The position numbers and the translations under genes were made by a program. This document shows, piece by piece, positions 7,994 to 14,903 of a stretch of 19,023 nt of DNA (position 1 is the first letter of the stretch; every line of letters begins with the position of its first letter). The notes under the pieces were generated by a model, which ran no database searches, was not told the DNA's origin, and saw nothing but the letters and a program-made list of their open reading frames with translations. Origin of the DNA: VBAS01 sp964508655 (lineage in GTDB: Bacteria; Bacteroidota; Bacteroidia; Chitinophagales; Chitinophagaceae); assembly GCA_964508655.1 (NCBI GenBank), contig CAZDUO010000073.1, positions 1-19,023 on the forward strand. The letters run 5' to 3'.

Positions 7994-8004
7994 CCCTAAA
8001 GGGG
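7994..8004. repeat. short GC palindrome (CCCTAAAGGGG), repeat-family remnant
   Basis: CCCTAAAGGGG followed by AGGAAGT upstream of aroK matches the core of the palindromes at 8195, 14818, 17902 and 18101 but is shorter. It is probably a decayed or minimal copy. Confidence 0.4.
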
Positions 8005-8044
8005 AGGAAGTAACATTTTCCTATTGTTGAAATTAGTAATATGA

Positions 8045-8191
8045 ATAACTCTACAAGTTTGTACAATAGTATTACAGGATTTTGAAGTGTGCGACGCAAC
8101 ACAAGCCCAATCAGGGATCCTCAGCTGGTTACATAAACTTCATCCACTGCACAAGACGACTTATCAAAGAATCAAAGAATGCCCGACCTAA
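8045..8191 (+). other. ATG-less 48-codon open frame, protein-like
   Basis: Between a TGA at 8042 and a TAA at 8189 the frame is open for 48 codons. Its composition looks protein-like (DFEVCDATQAQSGILSWLHK then LHPLHKTTYQRIKECPT), but it has no ATG. The stop is supplied by the first bases of the palindromic repeat at 8187. It could be a gene fragment, the long arm of a dispersed repeat element, or coincidence. The rest of the 7957-8223 spacer holds only the two palindromes. Confidence 0.3.
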
Positions 8192-8216
8192 GTTCCCCCT
8201 TTAGGGGGGCAGGGGG
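8187..8216. repeat. palindromic repeat unit (CCTAAGTTCCCCC...), 30 nt
   Basis: The unit contains the near-palindrome CCCCCTTTAGGGGG (8195-8208), led by CCTAAGTT and trailed by GCAGGGGG. The reverse complement of 17894-17923 differs from it at one base in 30, so both belong to one dispersed family. It lies just past the stop of the glutaryl-CoA dehydrogenase gene, where a hairpin might protect or end that transcript. Confidence 0.8.
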
Positions 8217-8223
8217 TGGGTTA

Positions 8224-9408
8224 TTACTTAAACGCATTAATCCCCGTCACATCCATACCGGTTATCAGCAGGTGAATGTCGTGCGTGCCTTCGTATGTAA
8301 TCACACTTTCGAGGTTCATCATGTGGCGCATTACCGGGTATTCGCCGGTGATACCCATGCCGCCGAGTATCTGCCTTGCATCATGGCAAATATTACTGGC
8401 CACTTCGCAGGCATTGCGTTTGGCCATGCTCACCTGCTGCGGCGTGGCCTTGCCTTCGTTCATCAGTACGCCAAGCCGCCAGTTGAGCAGTTGTGCCTTG
8501 GTGATTTCCGTTATCATCTCAGCAAGTTTCTTTTGCTGCAACTGGAATGAGGCAATGGGTTTACCAAACTGAATTCTTTCTTTTGAATATCGTAATGCCG
8601 TATCGTAACAATCCATCGCTGCGCCAATCACACCCCAGGCTATGCCGTAACGGGCTTTTGTGAGGCAACCCAGCGGGCCTTTCAATCCTTTTACATTCGG
8701 AAAAATATTTTCTTTCGGCACTTTCACATTATCAAAAACCAGCTCGCCGGTGGCGGAGGCACGCAGGCTCCACTTGCCATGCGTGGTGGGTGTGGTGAAT
8801 CCTTCCATTCCTCTTTCCACTATCAGCCCGTGAATTTCTCCCTGCTCATCTTTTGCCCACACCACTGCTACCTGCGCATACGGCGCATTGCTGATCCACA
8901 TTTTGGCTCCGTTCAGAATTACAAAATCGCCGGCATCCTTAAAATTACTGAGCATGCCCGATGGGTCGCTGCCATGGTTGGGCTCCGTCAACCCGAAACA
9001 ACCAAGCCATTCGCCGCTGGCAAGTTTGGGTAAATATTTTCTGCGCTGCGCTTCGCTGCCATAAGCATAAATGGGAAACATGACCAGCGAACCCTGCACC
9101 GATGCGGTGGAGCGTACGCCGCTGTCGCCACGTTCCAGTTCCTGCATCATCAGGCCGTAGCTGATATAGTCCATGCCGCCGCCACCGTACTCTGCCGGAA
9201 TGGTGGGACCGAAGCAACCCAGATCGCCAAGCTGTTTTACAATCTGCTCAGGAAACTCGGCCCGCTGGGCATAATCTTCAATGATGGGAGAAATTTCTTT
9301 CTTCACGTAATTACGTACCGCATCACGAATGTGTTTGTGTTCTTCGGTGAGCAGCTCATCTACCAAATAATAATCCGGGCTTTGAAAAAGGTCGGTGCGG
9401 GCAGCCAT
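8224..9408 (-). CDS. gcdH: glutaryl-CoA dehydrogenase (acyl-CoA dehydrogenase family)
   Basis: This FAD enzyme oxidises and decarboxylates glutaryl-CoA to crotonyl-CoA in lysine and tryptophan breakdown. At 394 residues it has the normal length. Marks close to known GCDH proteins are GVRSTASVQGSLVM with the substrate-carboxylate-binding Arg at 99, FGLTEPNHGSDPS (138-150), KWSLRASATGELVFDNV, GCLTKARYGIAWGV (247-260), ARQILGGMGI, and the catalytic Glu373 in TYEGTHDIH. The Arg plus RYGIAWGV separates it from ordinary straight-chain acyl-CoA dehydrogenases. It is a single gene, with a TACCTTTG box upstream and a palindromic repeat just after its stop. The 3-hydroxybutyryl-CoA dehydrogenase at the window end acts further down the same route. 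Confidence 0.9.
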   Translation of the reverse strand: MAARTDLFQSPDYYLVDELLTEEHKHIRDAVRNYVKKEISPIIEDYAQRAEFPEQIVKQLGDLGCFGPTIPAEYGGGGMDYISYGLMMQELERGDSGVRSTASVQGSLVMFPIYAYGSEAQRRKYLPKLASGEWLGCFGLTEPNHGSDPSGMLSNFKDAGDFVILNGAKMWISNAPYAQVAVVWAKDEQGEIHGLIVERGMEGFTTPTTHGKWSLRASATGELVFDNVKVPKENIFPNVKGLKGPLGCLTKARYGIAWGVIGAAMDCYDTALRYSKERIQFGKPIASFQLQQKKLAEMITEITKAQLLNWRLGVLMNEGKATPQQVSMAKRNACEVASNICHDARQILGGMGITGEYPVMRHMMNLESVITYEGTHDIHLLITGMDVTGINAFK

Positions 9409-9429
9409 GGTTTGATTTTAAATTTTAGT

Positions 9430-9445
9430 CCCGATAATAATCGGG
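9430..9445. repeat. small perfect hairpin CCCGAT-AATA-ATCGGG
   Basis: A 6-bp stem with 4-base loop lies in the divergent spacer upstream of gcdH, within its probable 5' untranslated leader. It shares the CCCGAT-N4-ATCGGG plan with the hairpin at 248-267. Confidence 0.45.
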
Positions 9446-9470
9446 AGTGGATTTTGGATTTGGATTGCGG

Positions 9471-9478
9471 CAAAGGTA
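9471..9478 (-). promoter_or_regulatory. -7 box (TACCTTTG) for gcdH
   Basis: The minus strand reads TACCTTTGCCGC, a very typical Bacteroidota -7 element (TAnnTTTG followed by C), 63-70 bases before the gcdH start. The hairpin at 9430-9445 would fall in the transcribed leader. Confidence 0.5.
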
Positions 9479-9510
9479 GGGGTTAAGGGAAAAATGGGGA
9501 TATTTGGAAG

Positions 9511-9675
9511 ATGGATGAGGCAACTAAAAATATTTTCCTGCGAAAAATAACTTCGGTATCGGCCGGGGTAGCTTCGGCATTTTTAACAGCATTGATTTTA
9601 TGGCCGTTTGTAAAACTAATTTTTGATAAGTTTTTTCATTTGTACTCGTTTGCAGCCCCGCCACAGGATGCCTGA
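9511..9675 (+). CDS. hypothetical 54-residue membrane protein
   Basis: This short ORF begins ATGGATGAGGCAACT and ends TGA at 9673. It has a charged start (MDEATKNIFLRKI) and one probable membrane segment (VSAGVASAFLTALILWPFVK), then an aromatic stretch and AAPPQDA. The stop is followed within a few bases by AAAGGA and the next membrane-protein start, so the two look like a small operon divergent from gcdH. I do not recognise the family. Its shortness makes it uncertain, but the clear membrane helix and tight spacing favour a real gene. Confidence 0.45.
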   Translation: MDEATKNIFLRKITSVSAGVASAFLTALILWPFVKLIFDKFFHLYSFAAPPQDA

Positions 9676-9684
9676 AAGGATGAT

Positions 9685-9981
9685 TTGATAGATCAGATCA
9701 ATTTTATGATATGGTTTTTTATATCATCTTTTTCAGGGGGAATAATTTGCAGCTTATTTTCACCAGGTAAAGAATGGTTTTATGTAACTGCATCTCTGCT
9801 GATTGTGATAGCGATTATAACAATCATAACTAAAGCATCTGTTTTTAATGAGGGTATGGATTCGTGGCTGATTATGTTAATGATTCCACCGGGCTTTTTT
9901 ACCGGTATGTGGTTCTCAAAAAAAATAAAAGCAGGAAGAGCAAAGAAAAAATTGATTTCCCCTGATACTGAGATTTCATAA
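9685..9981 (+). CDS. hypothetical small membrane protein (about 3 helices)
   Basis: 98 residues if started at the TTG at 9685, which has AAAGGA (9676-9680) at Shine-Dalgarno distance. The alternative is ATG at 9706, giving MIWFFISSFSGG and 91 residues. Three hydrophobic segments are visible (IWFFISSFSGGIICSLF, FYVTASLLIVIAIITII, WLIMLMIPPGFFTGMWF), then a basic tail (KKIKAGRAKKK). It follows the 54-residue ORF by 9 bases. No family is recognised. The tail suggests a cytoplasmic C-terminus. Confidence 0.55.
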   Translation: MIDQINFMIWFFISSFSGGIICSLFSPGKEWFYVTASLLIVIAIITIITKASVFNEGMDSWLIMLMIPPGFFTGMWFSKKIKAGRAKKKLISPDTEIS

Positions 9982-9983
9982 AC

Positions 9984-10028
9984 TGATTCATTTGACTATT
10001 TATTCCGGTTCACTGAATCAAGCTTTTT
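9984..10028 (+). terminator. possible weak terminator after the small membrane genes
   Basis: TGATTCA (9984-9990) and TGAATCA (10014-10020) could pair across a long loop, and a C plus six T follows (10023-10029). The stem is AT-rich and the loop long, so the call is tentative. It lies between two convergent genes. Confidence 0.25.
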
Positions 10029-10051
10029 TGATTTTTTAAAAATTTAAGCAC

Positions 10052-11422
10052 TCACTCCAGCAGTTTACTGTTACTCACAAACGCCACCCGTTTACTGTCA
10101 GGGCTCCACGACGGTGTATTGATGGTGCCCTGCCCGCCAAAGAGGTAAGCAATCACTTTTGGTGCACCGCCGCCTGCCGGCATCAGCCGCAGCATTACCT
10201 TTTTATACAGCGGGTGATCATCCGGCGCCACGCCGGGTAAAAAAGAAAGAAACACAATCCACTTTCCATCGGGTGAAATATGAGGAAACCAGTTGTTATA
10301 TTCATCAAAGGTAATCTGCTCCCTGGCGCTGCCATCGGGTTTCATCCGCCAGAGCTGCATGGTGCCGCTTTCGCTGGCATTGTAATAAATATATTTTCCG
10401 TCGGGAGAAAATTCGGGCCCGTCCACATGGGTACGGGTATTAAAAGTCAATTGCACTTCCGGCCCGCCAGTAATTGTTTTTTTATAAAGATTATAAACCG
10501 GGCTCTTACTTAACCGCTGTGCCACATACACCACTTCTTTGTTGTTCGGGTTCCAGCTGTGCAGGTAGGAAGGAGTGCTGTCCGTAACAAGTACAGGTTC
10601 GCCACCAGTGATGGGTAAATAATAAATAGTGCTGCCGCCGCCCGGCAATCCTTCGCGATGATGACTGATGGCAAGCAGTTTGCCGTCGAAAGAAATCACA
10701 TGATCGTTATTATTGCGGTTGGCAATACCGGTGTTCAGTTTTTCCGGCTGTCCTCCTTCAATGGGTATGGTATAAAGTAAGCCGCCCTGGTTGAATAAAA
10801 TTTTTTTTCCGTCGGGCATCCAGTTAGGCGCTTCAAAACGGTCTTTATTTTCATAAATGATTTTTCGCCGGCCGGTAAATACATCGAGCAGTTCAAGCCG
10901 GCTGGCAAGNNNNNNNNNNNNNNNNNNNNNNNNNNNNNNNNNNNNNNNNNNNNNNNNNNNNNNNNNNNNNNNNNNNNNNNNNNNNNNNNNNNNNNNNNNN
11001 NNNNNNNNNTCTTCCGGGTCACGCATATAAGCGCCACGCAGCCGCCGCCACTGCAGGGTAGTCAGGCCGTCGCTGTGCACCGTAGCGCTTACATGCGCCG
11101 CATCATCCTGCTCCGATGCCCTTACCATCCAGCCGAGCTTGCGATGCGGATCTTTGCCCTCACCTGTAAATTGCATATCAGCAGTCAGAATAAAATCGCC
11201 TTTGAGTTTGCGGTAAGCAAAATGAAATTCATCCCGGTTGAACCAGATATTGTATCCGCCGGCTTTCAGATTGTAAGACTGATCCGTTTCATTATAAACC
11301 ACAGCGCCTTTTATTTTGGGATTGCCGATGTCAGTTTGATAGGTAAATATTCCTGCCGGATTTGATTGTGCCGAAATATAAACACCGGTTAAGAGTGCTA
11401 TTGGGGTTAAAATCTTTTTCAT
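10052..11422 (-). CDS. secreted TolB-like (PD40 beta-propeller) protein, interrupted by assembly gap
   Basis: The N-terminal part (about 137 residues) has a signal peptide (MKKILTPIALLTGVYISAQ) and a DUF1349/laminin-G-like sandwich (FTYQTDIGNPKIKGAVVYNE, KLGWMVRASEQ, SATVHSDGLTTLQWRR). The C-terminal part (about 285 residues) carries PD40/WD40-like repeats: APNWMPDGKKILFNQGG, VDGPEFSPDGKYIYYNASES, FPHISPDGKWIVFLS and INTPSWSPDSKRVAFVSNS. Both halves fit one known Bacteroidota architecture, often labelled TolB-like. It is periplasmic or exported, probably binding a ligand or carbohydrate rather than being catalytic. The 100 N between the halves stand for an unknown length, so the true reading frame across it is not known. 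It lies 47 bases after pyrF, in the same orientation. Confidence 0.75.
   Translation of the reverse strand: MKKILTPIALLTGVYISAQSNPAGIFTYQTDIGNPKIKGAVVYNETDQSYNLKAGGYNIWFNRDEFHFAYRKLKGDFILTADMQFTGEGKDPHRKLGWMVRASEQDDAAHVSATVHSDGLTTLQWRRLRGAYMRDPEXXXXXXXXXXXXXXXXXXXXXXXXXXXXXXXXXXLASRLELLDVFTGRRKIIYENKDRFEAPNWMPDGKKILFNQGGLLYTIPIEGGQPEKLNTGIANRNNNDHVISFDGKLLAISHHREGLPGGGSTIYYLPITGGEPVLVTDSTPSYLHSWNPNNKEVVYVAQRLSKSPVYNLYKKTITGGPEVQLTFNTRTHVDGPEFSPDGKYIYYNASESGTMQLWRMKPDGSAREQITFDEYNNWFPHISPDGKWIVFLSFLPGVAPDDHPLYKKVMLRLMPAGGGAPKVIAYLFGGQGTINTPSWSPDSKRVAFVSNSKLLE
10910..11009. other. assembly gap, 100 N
   Basis: Exactly 100 N, the usual placeholder for a scaffold gap of unknown size. It falls inside the TolB-like gene, where the end of its N-terminal sandwich domain is expected. 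Confidence 0.98.
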
Positions 11423-11469
11423 AAAAAAAATTTTACCTGCTGATTGGTGAGGACTAAAGATGGTTCTTA

Positions 11470-12312
11470 TTAAGATATAAATTCTTTTGGAAGATAGCTG
11501 CGCATTTCGGTGCAGTATTGTTCAGCCGCACTTCTTGCTTTACCTGCAAAATCTTTTTCCGTCGATGCATAGATAATGGCCCGGCTTACATTTACCAGCA
11601 GGCCGCAGTCTTTAATCATCGCTTTTTCCGAAATGTCTTTCAGGCTGCCGCCCTGGGCACCTACACCCGGAACAAGATAAAAATGCCCGGGAGTTATTTT
11701 CCTAATATGGGCAAATTCATCTGCCTGTGTGGCGCCGATAACAAACATCAAATTATCGGGAGTGCCCCAGGCTGAAACGGTTTTTAAAACTTTTTCATAA
11801 AGAAACCCGTTGCCGCGGTGGCTCGTGTCTTCATAAGCTATTTTCTGCAATTCAAAATCTGCAGCGCCTTTATTGGAAGTAAGCCCAAGCACAATGGCCC
11901 ATTTTCCCTGTTGATTTAAAAATGGCTTTACACTGTCTTCGCCCATGTACGGCGAAACAGTAATGGCGTCGAAAGGAAGTGTTTCAAAAAAAGCTTTGGC
12001 ATACTGTGCTGATGTGTTGCCGATGTCGCCCCGCTTGGCATCGGCTATTTTGAAATGTTCGTCGTCAATGTAACGAACCGTTTTTTCCATCGCCTGCCAG
12101 CCTTTCGTTCCCAGGGCTTCATAAAAGGCCGTATTGATTTTATAAGCCACGCATAAATCTTTTGTGGCATCAATGATAGCTTTATTAAATGCAAAAACCG
12201 GGTCGGATTCGGATAAAAGATGTTTTGGAATTTTTGAAATATCGGTATCAAGACCCACGCAGAGATAAGATTGTTTTTTAAAAATCTGTTCAACAAGTTG
12301 GCGGCGGGTCAT
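11470..12312 (-). CDS. pyrF: orotidine 5'-phosphate decarboxylase (type 2)
   Basis: Decarboxylates OMP to UMP, the last step of de novo pyrimidine synthesis. The 280-residue length is that of the longer type-2 form. Visible marks are LCVGLDTDISKIP (17-29), VAYKINTAFYEALG (55-68), the catalytic DAKRGDIGNTS (91-101), VSPYMGEDSVKPF, and FYLVPGVGAQGGSLKDI near the phosphate-binding end, followed by NVSRAIIYAS. It sits between kynU (65-base gap containing a CCGGTA-TT-TACCGG hairpin at 12330-12343) and the TolB-like gene, all on the minus strand. Confidence 0.93.
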   Translation of the reverse strand: MTRRQLVEQIFKKQSYLCVGLDTDISKIPKHLLSESDPVFAFNKAIIDATKDLCVAYKINTAFYEALGTKGWQAMEKTVRYIDDEHFKIADAKRGDIGNTSAQYAKAFFETLPFDAITVSPYMGEDSVKPFLNQQGKWAIVLGLTSNKGAADFELQKIAYEDTSHRGNGFLYEKVLKTVSAWGTPDNLMFVIGATQADEFAHIRKITPGHFYLVPGVGAQGGSLKDISEKAMIKDCGLLVNVSRAIIYASTEKDFAGKARSAAEQYCTEMRSYLPKEFIS

Positions 12313-12377
12313 GCAGCGAAGTTAATGAACCGGTATTTACCGGCTATGAATGATTTTGCAATGACCGGTAAGCTGAA

Positions 12378-13661
12378 TCAAGAAATGCTGTCCGTTATTT
12401 TTTTCAATTTACCGGCAAACAGCCACACTTCCTCAAACGTATTATACAGCGGCACCGGTGCCAGGCGAATGACATCCGGTTCTCTCCAGTCGGTAAAAAT
12501 TCCTTCCCGCATCAGTTCGTTGTAGATTTCTTTTCCTTTCTGCGGCAGCAGCAGCGATACCTGGCAGCCTCTTTCTGTTTCATTGCGGGGGGTGATTATT
12601 TCAAAATGTTTTTTACCGGGGGAGCTGTTCACTTCATCAAGCAAAAACCATAAATAACCTGTGAGTAATTTTTGTTTGGCTAAAATTTTTTCCCACCCGG
12701 CCTGTTCAAAAATTTCGAGGGCGGCGCGGTGTGCAGCATATAAAAACAGGGATGGTGTGCTCAGTTGCCAGCCTTCGGCGCCCGGCATGGCTTTGAACCC
12801 TTTTTCCATTTTAAATCTTCCGGGTTTATCATACCCCCACCAGCCGGCAAACCGCGGCAGGTTTTTGTCATGATGTTTTTCATGAATGAAAGCGCCGCCC
12901 ACAGCACCGGGACCCGAGTTCAGGTATTTATAAGTACACCAGCAGGCAAAATCAATATCCCAGTCATGCAAATGCAACTCTACGTTTCCGGCGGCATGCG
13001 CCAGGTCGAAGCCGGCCAATGCGCTGGCAGCATGGGCGGTTGCAGTTATTTTTTCCATGTTAAAAAACTGCCCGGTGTAATAATTGATGCCTCCGAAAAA
13101 CACCAGGGCTGTTTGCTGCCCGTGCTGTTCAATTACGGAAAGGATATCTTCTGTACGCAAAAATTTTTCCCCCTGCCTCGACGCCACTTCCACAATGGCT
13201 GTTGCCGGATCGAAACCGTAATGCCTGACATGTGTTTCAAATGCATACTGGTCGCTGGGAAATGCTTTGGCTTCGCAAATAATTTTAAACCGGTTGGCCA
13301 CAGGCCGGTAAAAGCTAACCAGCATTAAATGAAGATTAACGGTAAGCTGGTTCATCACCACTACTTCATGCGGCCATGCGCCTACAATCTTTGACAAAGG
13401 CTGCGCCAGTTTATCATGATAATCCATCCAGGGTTCCTGCGCATGGAAAAAAGATTCCACACCCAGCGCTGCCCAGTCATCCAGTATTTGCTGCAGGTAT
13501 TGTTTTGTTGTTTTGGGCTGCAGACCGAGTGAGTTGCCTAAAAAATAAACCAGCTGTTTACCGCCCGATTCAGGAATAAGGAATTGCTGCCTGCAATGTT
13601 TAATCGGGTCGGCGGCATCAAGCTGCCGGGCAAAAGATAAATTGTTTTCAAACTGCATCAT
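12378..13661 (-). CDS. kynU: kynureninase
   Basis: A PLP enzyme that cleaves kynurenine or 3-hydroxykynurenine to anthranilate or 3-hydroxyanthranilate plus alanine, in tryptophan breakdown or NAD synthesis. The 427-residue length is normal. Visible marks are FLGNSLGLQP (40-49), the SFF-HAQEPWMDYH block (70-82), MNQLTVNLHLML, GFDLAHAAGN with the PLP-ring Asp219, and the Schiff-base Lys245 in CTYKYLNSGPGAVGG. The C-terminal end has GIFTDWREPDVIRLAPVPLYNTFEEVW. Start is MMQFENN; 13661 or 13658 are equally possible. No other kynurenine-pathway gene is adjacent. It is the first gene of a kynU-pyrF-TolB-like run. Confidence 0.92.
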   Translation of the reverse strand: MMQFENNLSFARQLDAADPIKHCRQQFLIPESGGKQLVYFLGNSLGLQPKTTKQYLQQILDDWAALGVESFFHAQEPWMDYHDKLAQPLSKIVGAWPHEVVVMNQLTVNLHLMLVSFYRPVANRFKIICEAKAFPSDQYAFETHVRHYGFDPATAIVEVASRQGEKFLRTEDILSVIEQHGQQTALVFFGGINYYTGQFFNMEKITATAHAASALAGFDLAHAAGNVELHLHDWDIDFACWCTYKYLNSGPGAVGGAFIHEKHHDKNLPRFAGWWGYDKPGRFKMEKGFKAMPGAEGWQLSTPSLFLYAAHRAALEIFEQAGWEKILAKQKLLTGYLWFLLDEVNSSPGKKHFEIITPRNETERGCQVSLLLPQKGKEIYNELMREGIFTDWREPDVIRLAPVPLYNTFEEVWLFAGKLKKITDSIS

Positions 13662-13749
13662 CCGGAATTCATTGTTGTATTATCTCCGGGCCGTTCATGG
13701 CCTTCATCAATGCCTGTATTCCTTGCGGCAAGAGAATGGTTCATGAAGT

Positions 13750-13757
13750 CAAACCTA
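13750..13757 (-). promoter_or_regulatory. candidate -7 box upstream of kynU
   Basis: The minus strand reads TAGGTTTG (TAnnTTTG) about 90 bases before the kynU start. The match is exact but no -33 element is seen. Confidence 0.25.
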
Positions 13758-13810
13758 AGGAAATTGCTGTAATTTTCTTGCTGCTATCACAGTTTGAAAA
13801 ATAGGATTAA

Positions 13811-13963
13811 AATGTTAAATCTGCTCATATTGCCTTGCCGGTAAAAGATGTAAAACGTTCAATGCTGTTTTATAAAAAAGTATTTGGCATTGGAATAATG
13901 TACAGCTACCCGGATTTTTTCCAGGTGCAGAAGCCCGGCAGCAAAGACATCATTGGTTTTTAA
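13811..13963 (+). pseudogene. glyoxalase/VOC-superfamily gene remnant
   Basis: The open frame from 13811 reads NVKSAHIALPVKDVKRSMLF then YKKVFGIGIM, YSYPDFFQVQKPGSKDIIGF and a stop at 13961. The opening (A-I-x-L-P-V-K-D-V-K-R-S-xx-F-Y) is the classic first strand and helix of a VOC metal-binding repeat. No start codon precedes it: a TAA sits directly upstream. The remaining two thirds of a normal ~115-residue domain are absent. This is a decayed piece of a gene, possibly part of a lost neighbour of kynU. The rest of the 13662-14006 spacer shows nothing else. Confidence 0.6.
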
Positions 13964-14006
13964 AAAAGGAAAACGGCAAATAAGAATAAAAGCGGCTTCC
14001 CTGGAA

Positions 14007-14903
14007 TCATTTAAATAAATCAGGGTAATCGGTTATAATCCCATCCACACCCATCTTCTTCAGTTTTTTTACCTGCTTTTTATCGTTTACTGTCCAGGGA
14101 ATAATTTTCATGCCTTTGTCGTGGCACTGCTTTACCAGCACTTCATCCACGAGTGTGTAGTTGGGACTGTAAATGACCGGGAGATAGCCCAGCTCTGCCA
14201 GCTGCCCTTCAAAATCTTTATCGTTTGAATCTTCAATCAGCAGGGAAATGGTAAGGGCGGGATATTTTTCATGCAGGTACTTCAGCGGGCGGTAATCAAA
14301 TGACTGGACAATCACCCGGTCTTCAATTTTCTTTTCTTTAATTACCGCCATCACAAGTTCGGCAAACTCAGCCGGGGCAGGATGATATTTGATATCACCG
14401 GCAGGCAGGCTTTTGATTTCAATATTGAAAACAGGAATCTGCTTTTTTTTCCTGCTGCAATAATTCTTTACACTGTCTATCAAATCGTCCAACAGCGGTT
14501 TTACCGCTTTAAACTTTTGTTGCCTGGGAAACCGTGGGTGAGGCTTCATGCCCACATCGTACGTTTTAATTTCCCCATAATTCATTTCATAGATATTGTA
14601 TTTCATTTCTTCTTTGGCCTCAATAAAACTGCCATCGGGTTTGGTTGTGATTTCATGACTGAACCAGGGCTCATGCGACACCACTACCTTTTTATCCTTT
14701 GAAATCACCACATCCATTTCAATCGTGTTCACGCCAAGATCAATTGCCTTGTACATGGCGGGGATGGTATTCTCCGGCATCAGGCCGCGGCAGCCGCGAT
14801 GACCCTGAACCCCCAGGCCCCCTAAAGGGGGTTTTTGAGATTTCATCCGGAATGAAACAGTCATAAAAGATAAAAGGATGATTAAAAAAGGAAGGTATTT
14901 CAT
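14007..14903 (-). CDS. glycerophosphodiester phosphodiesterase, exported, with a repeat-derived N-terminal insert
   Basis: This TIM-barrel enzyme hydrolyses glycerophosphodiesters to sn-glycerol 3-phosphate and an alcohol, with a metal ion. A signal peptide covers about residues 1-18 (MKYLPFLIILLSFMTVSF); no lipobox Cys is seen. Catalytic marks are GHRG (34-37), PENT (43-46), EMDVVISKD (62-70) and SHEPWF (76-81), with NIEIKS and GIITDYPDLF later. The segment KPPLGGLGVQ (24-33), between the signal peptide and the catalytic domain, is encoded by the palindromic repeat at 14810-14836. Its ATG overlaps the stop of the PaiB-like gene (ATGA), so translation is probably coupled. Confidence 0.85.
   Translation of the reverse strand: MKYLPFLIILLSFMTVSFRMKSQKPPLGGLGVQGHRGCRGLMPENTIPAMYKAIDLGVNTIEMDVVISKDKKVVVSHEPWFSHEITTKPDGSFIEAKEEMKYNIYEMNYGEIKTYDVGMKPHPRFPRQQKFKAVKPLLDDLIDSVKNYCSRKKKQIPVFNIEIKSLPAGDIKYHPAPAEFAELVMAVIKEKKIEDRVIVQSFDYRPLKYLHEKYPALTISLLIEDSNDKDFEGQLAELGYLPVIYSPNYTLVDEVLVKQCHDKGMKIIPWTVNDKKQVKKLKKMGVDGIITDYPDLFK
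14810..14836. repeat. palindromic repeat copy within the gdpD coding region
   Basis: It holds CCCCC-AGG-CCCCCTAAAGGGGG-TTTTT, the same core palindrome (14818-14831) as the intergenic copies at 8195 and 17902. Here it is read in frame as KPPLGGLG, between the signal peptide and catalytic domain. Confidence 0.75.

Noticed and set aside
12330..12343. CCGGTA-TT-TACCGG as a terminator between kynU and pyrF
   Set aside because: The loop is only two bases and no T run follows; it may be a chance palindrome.
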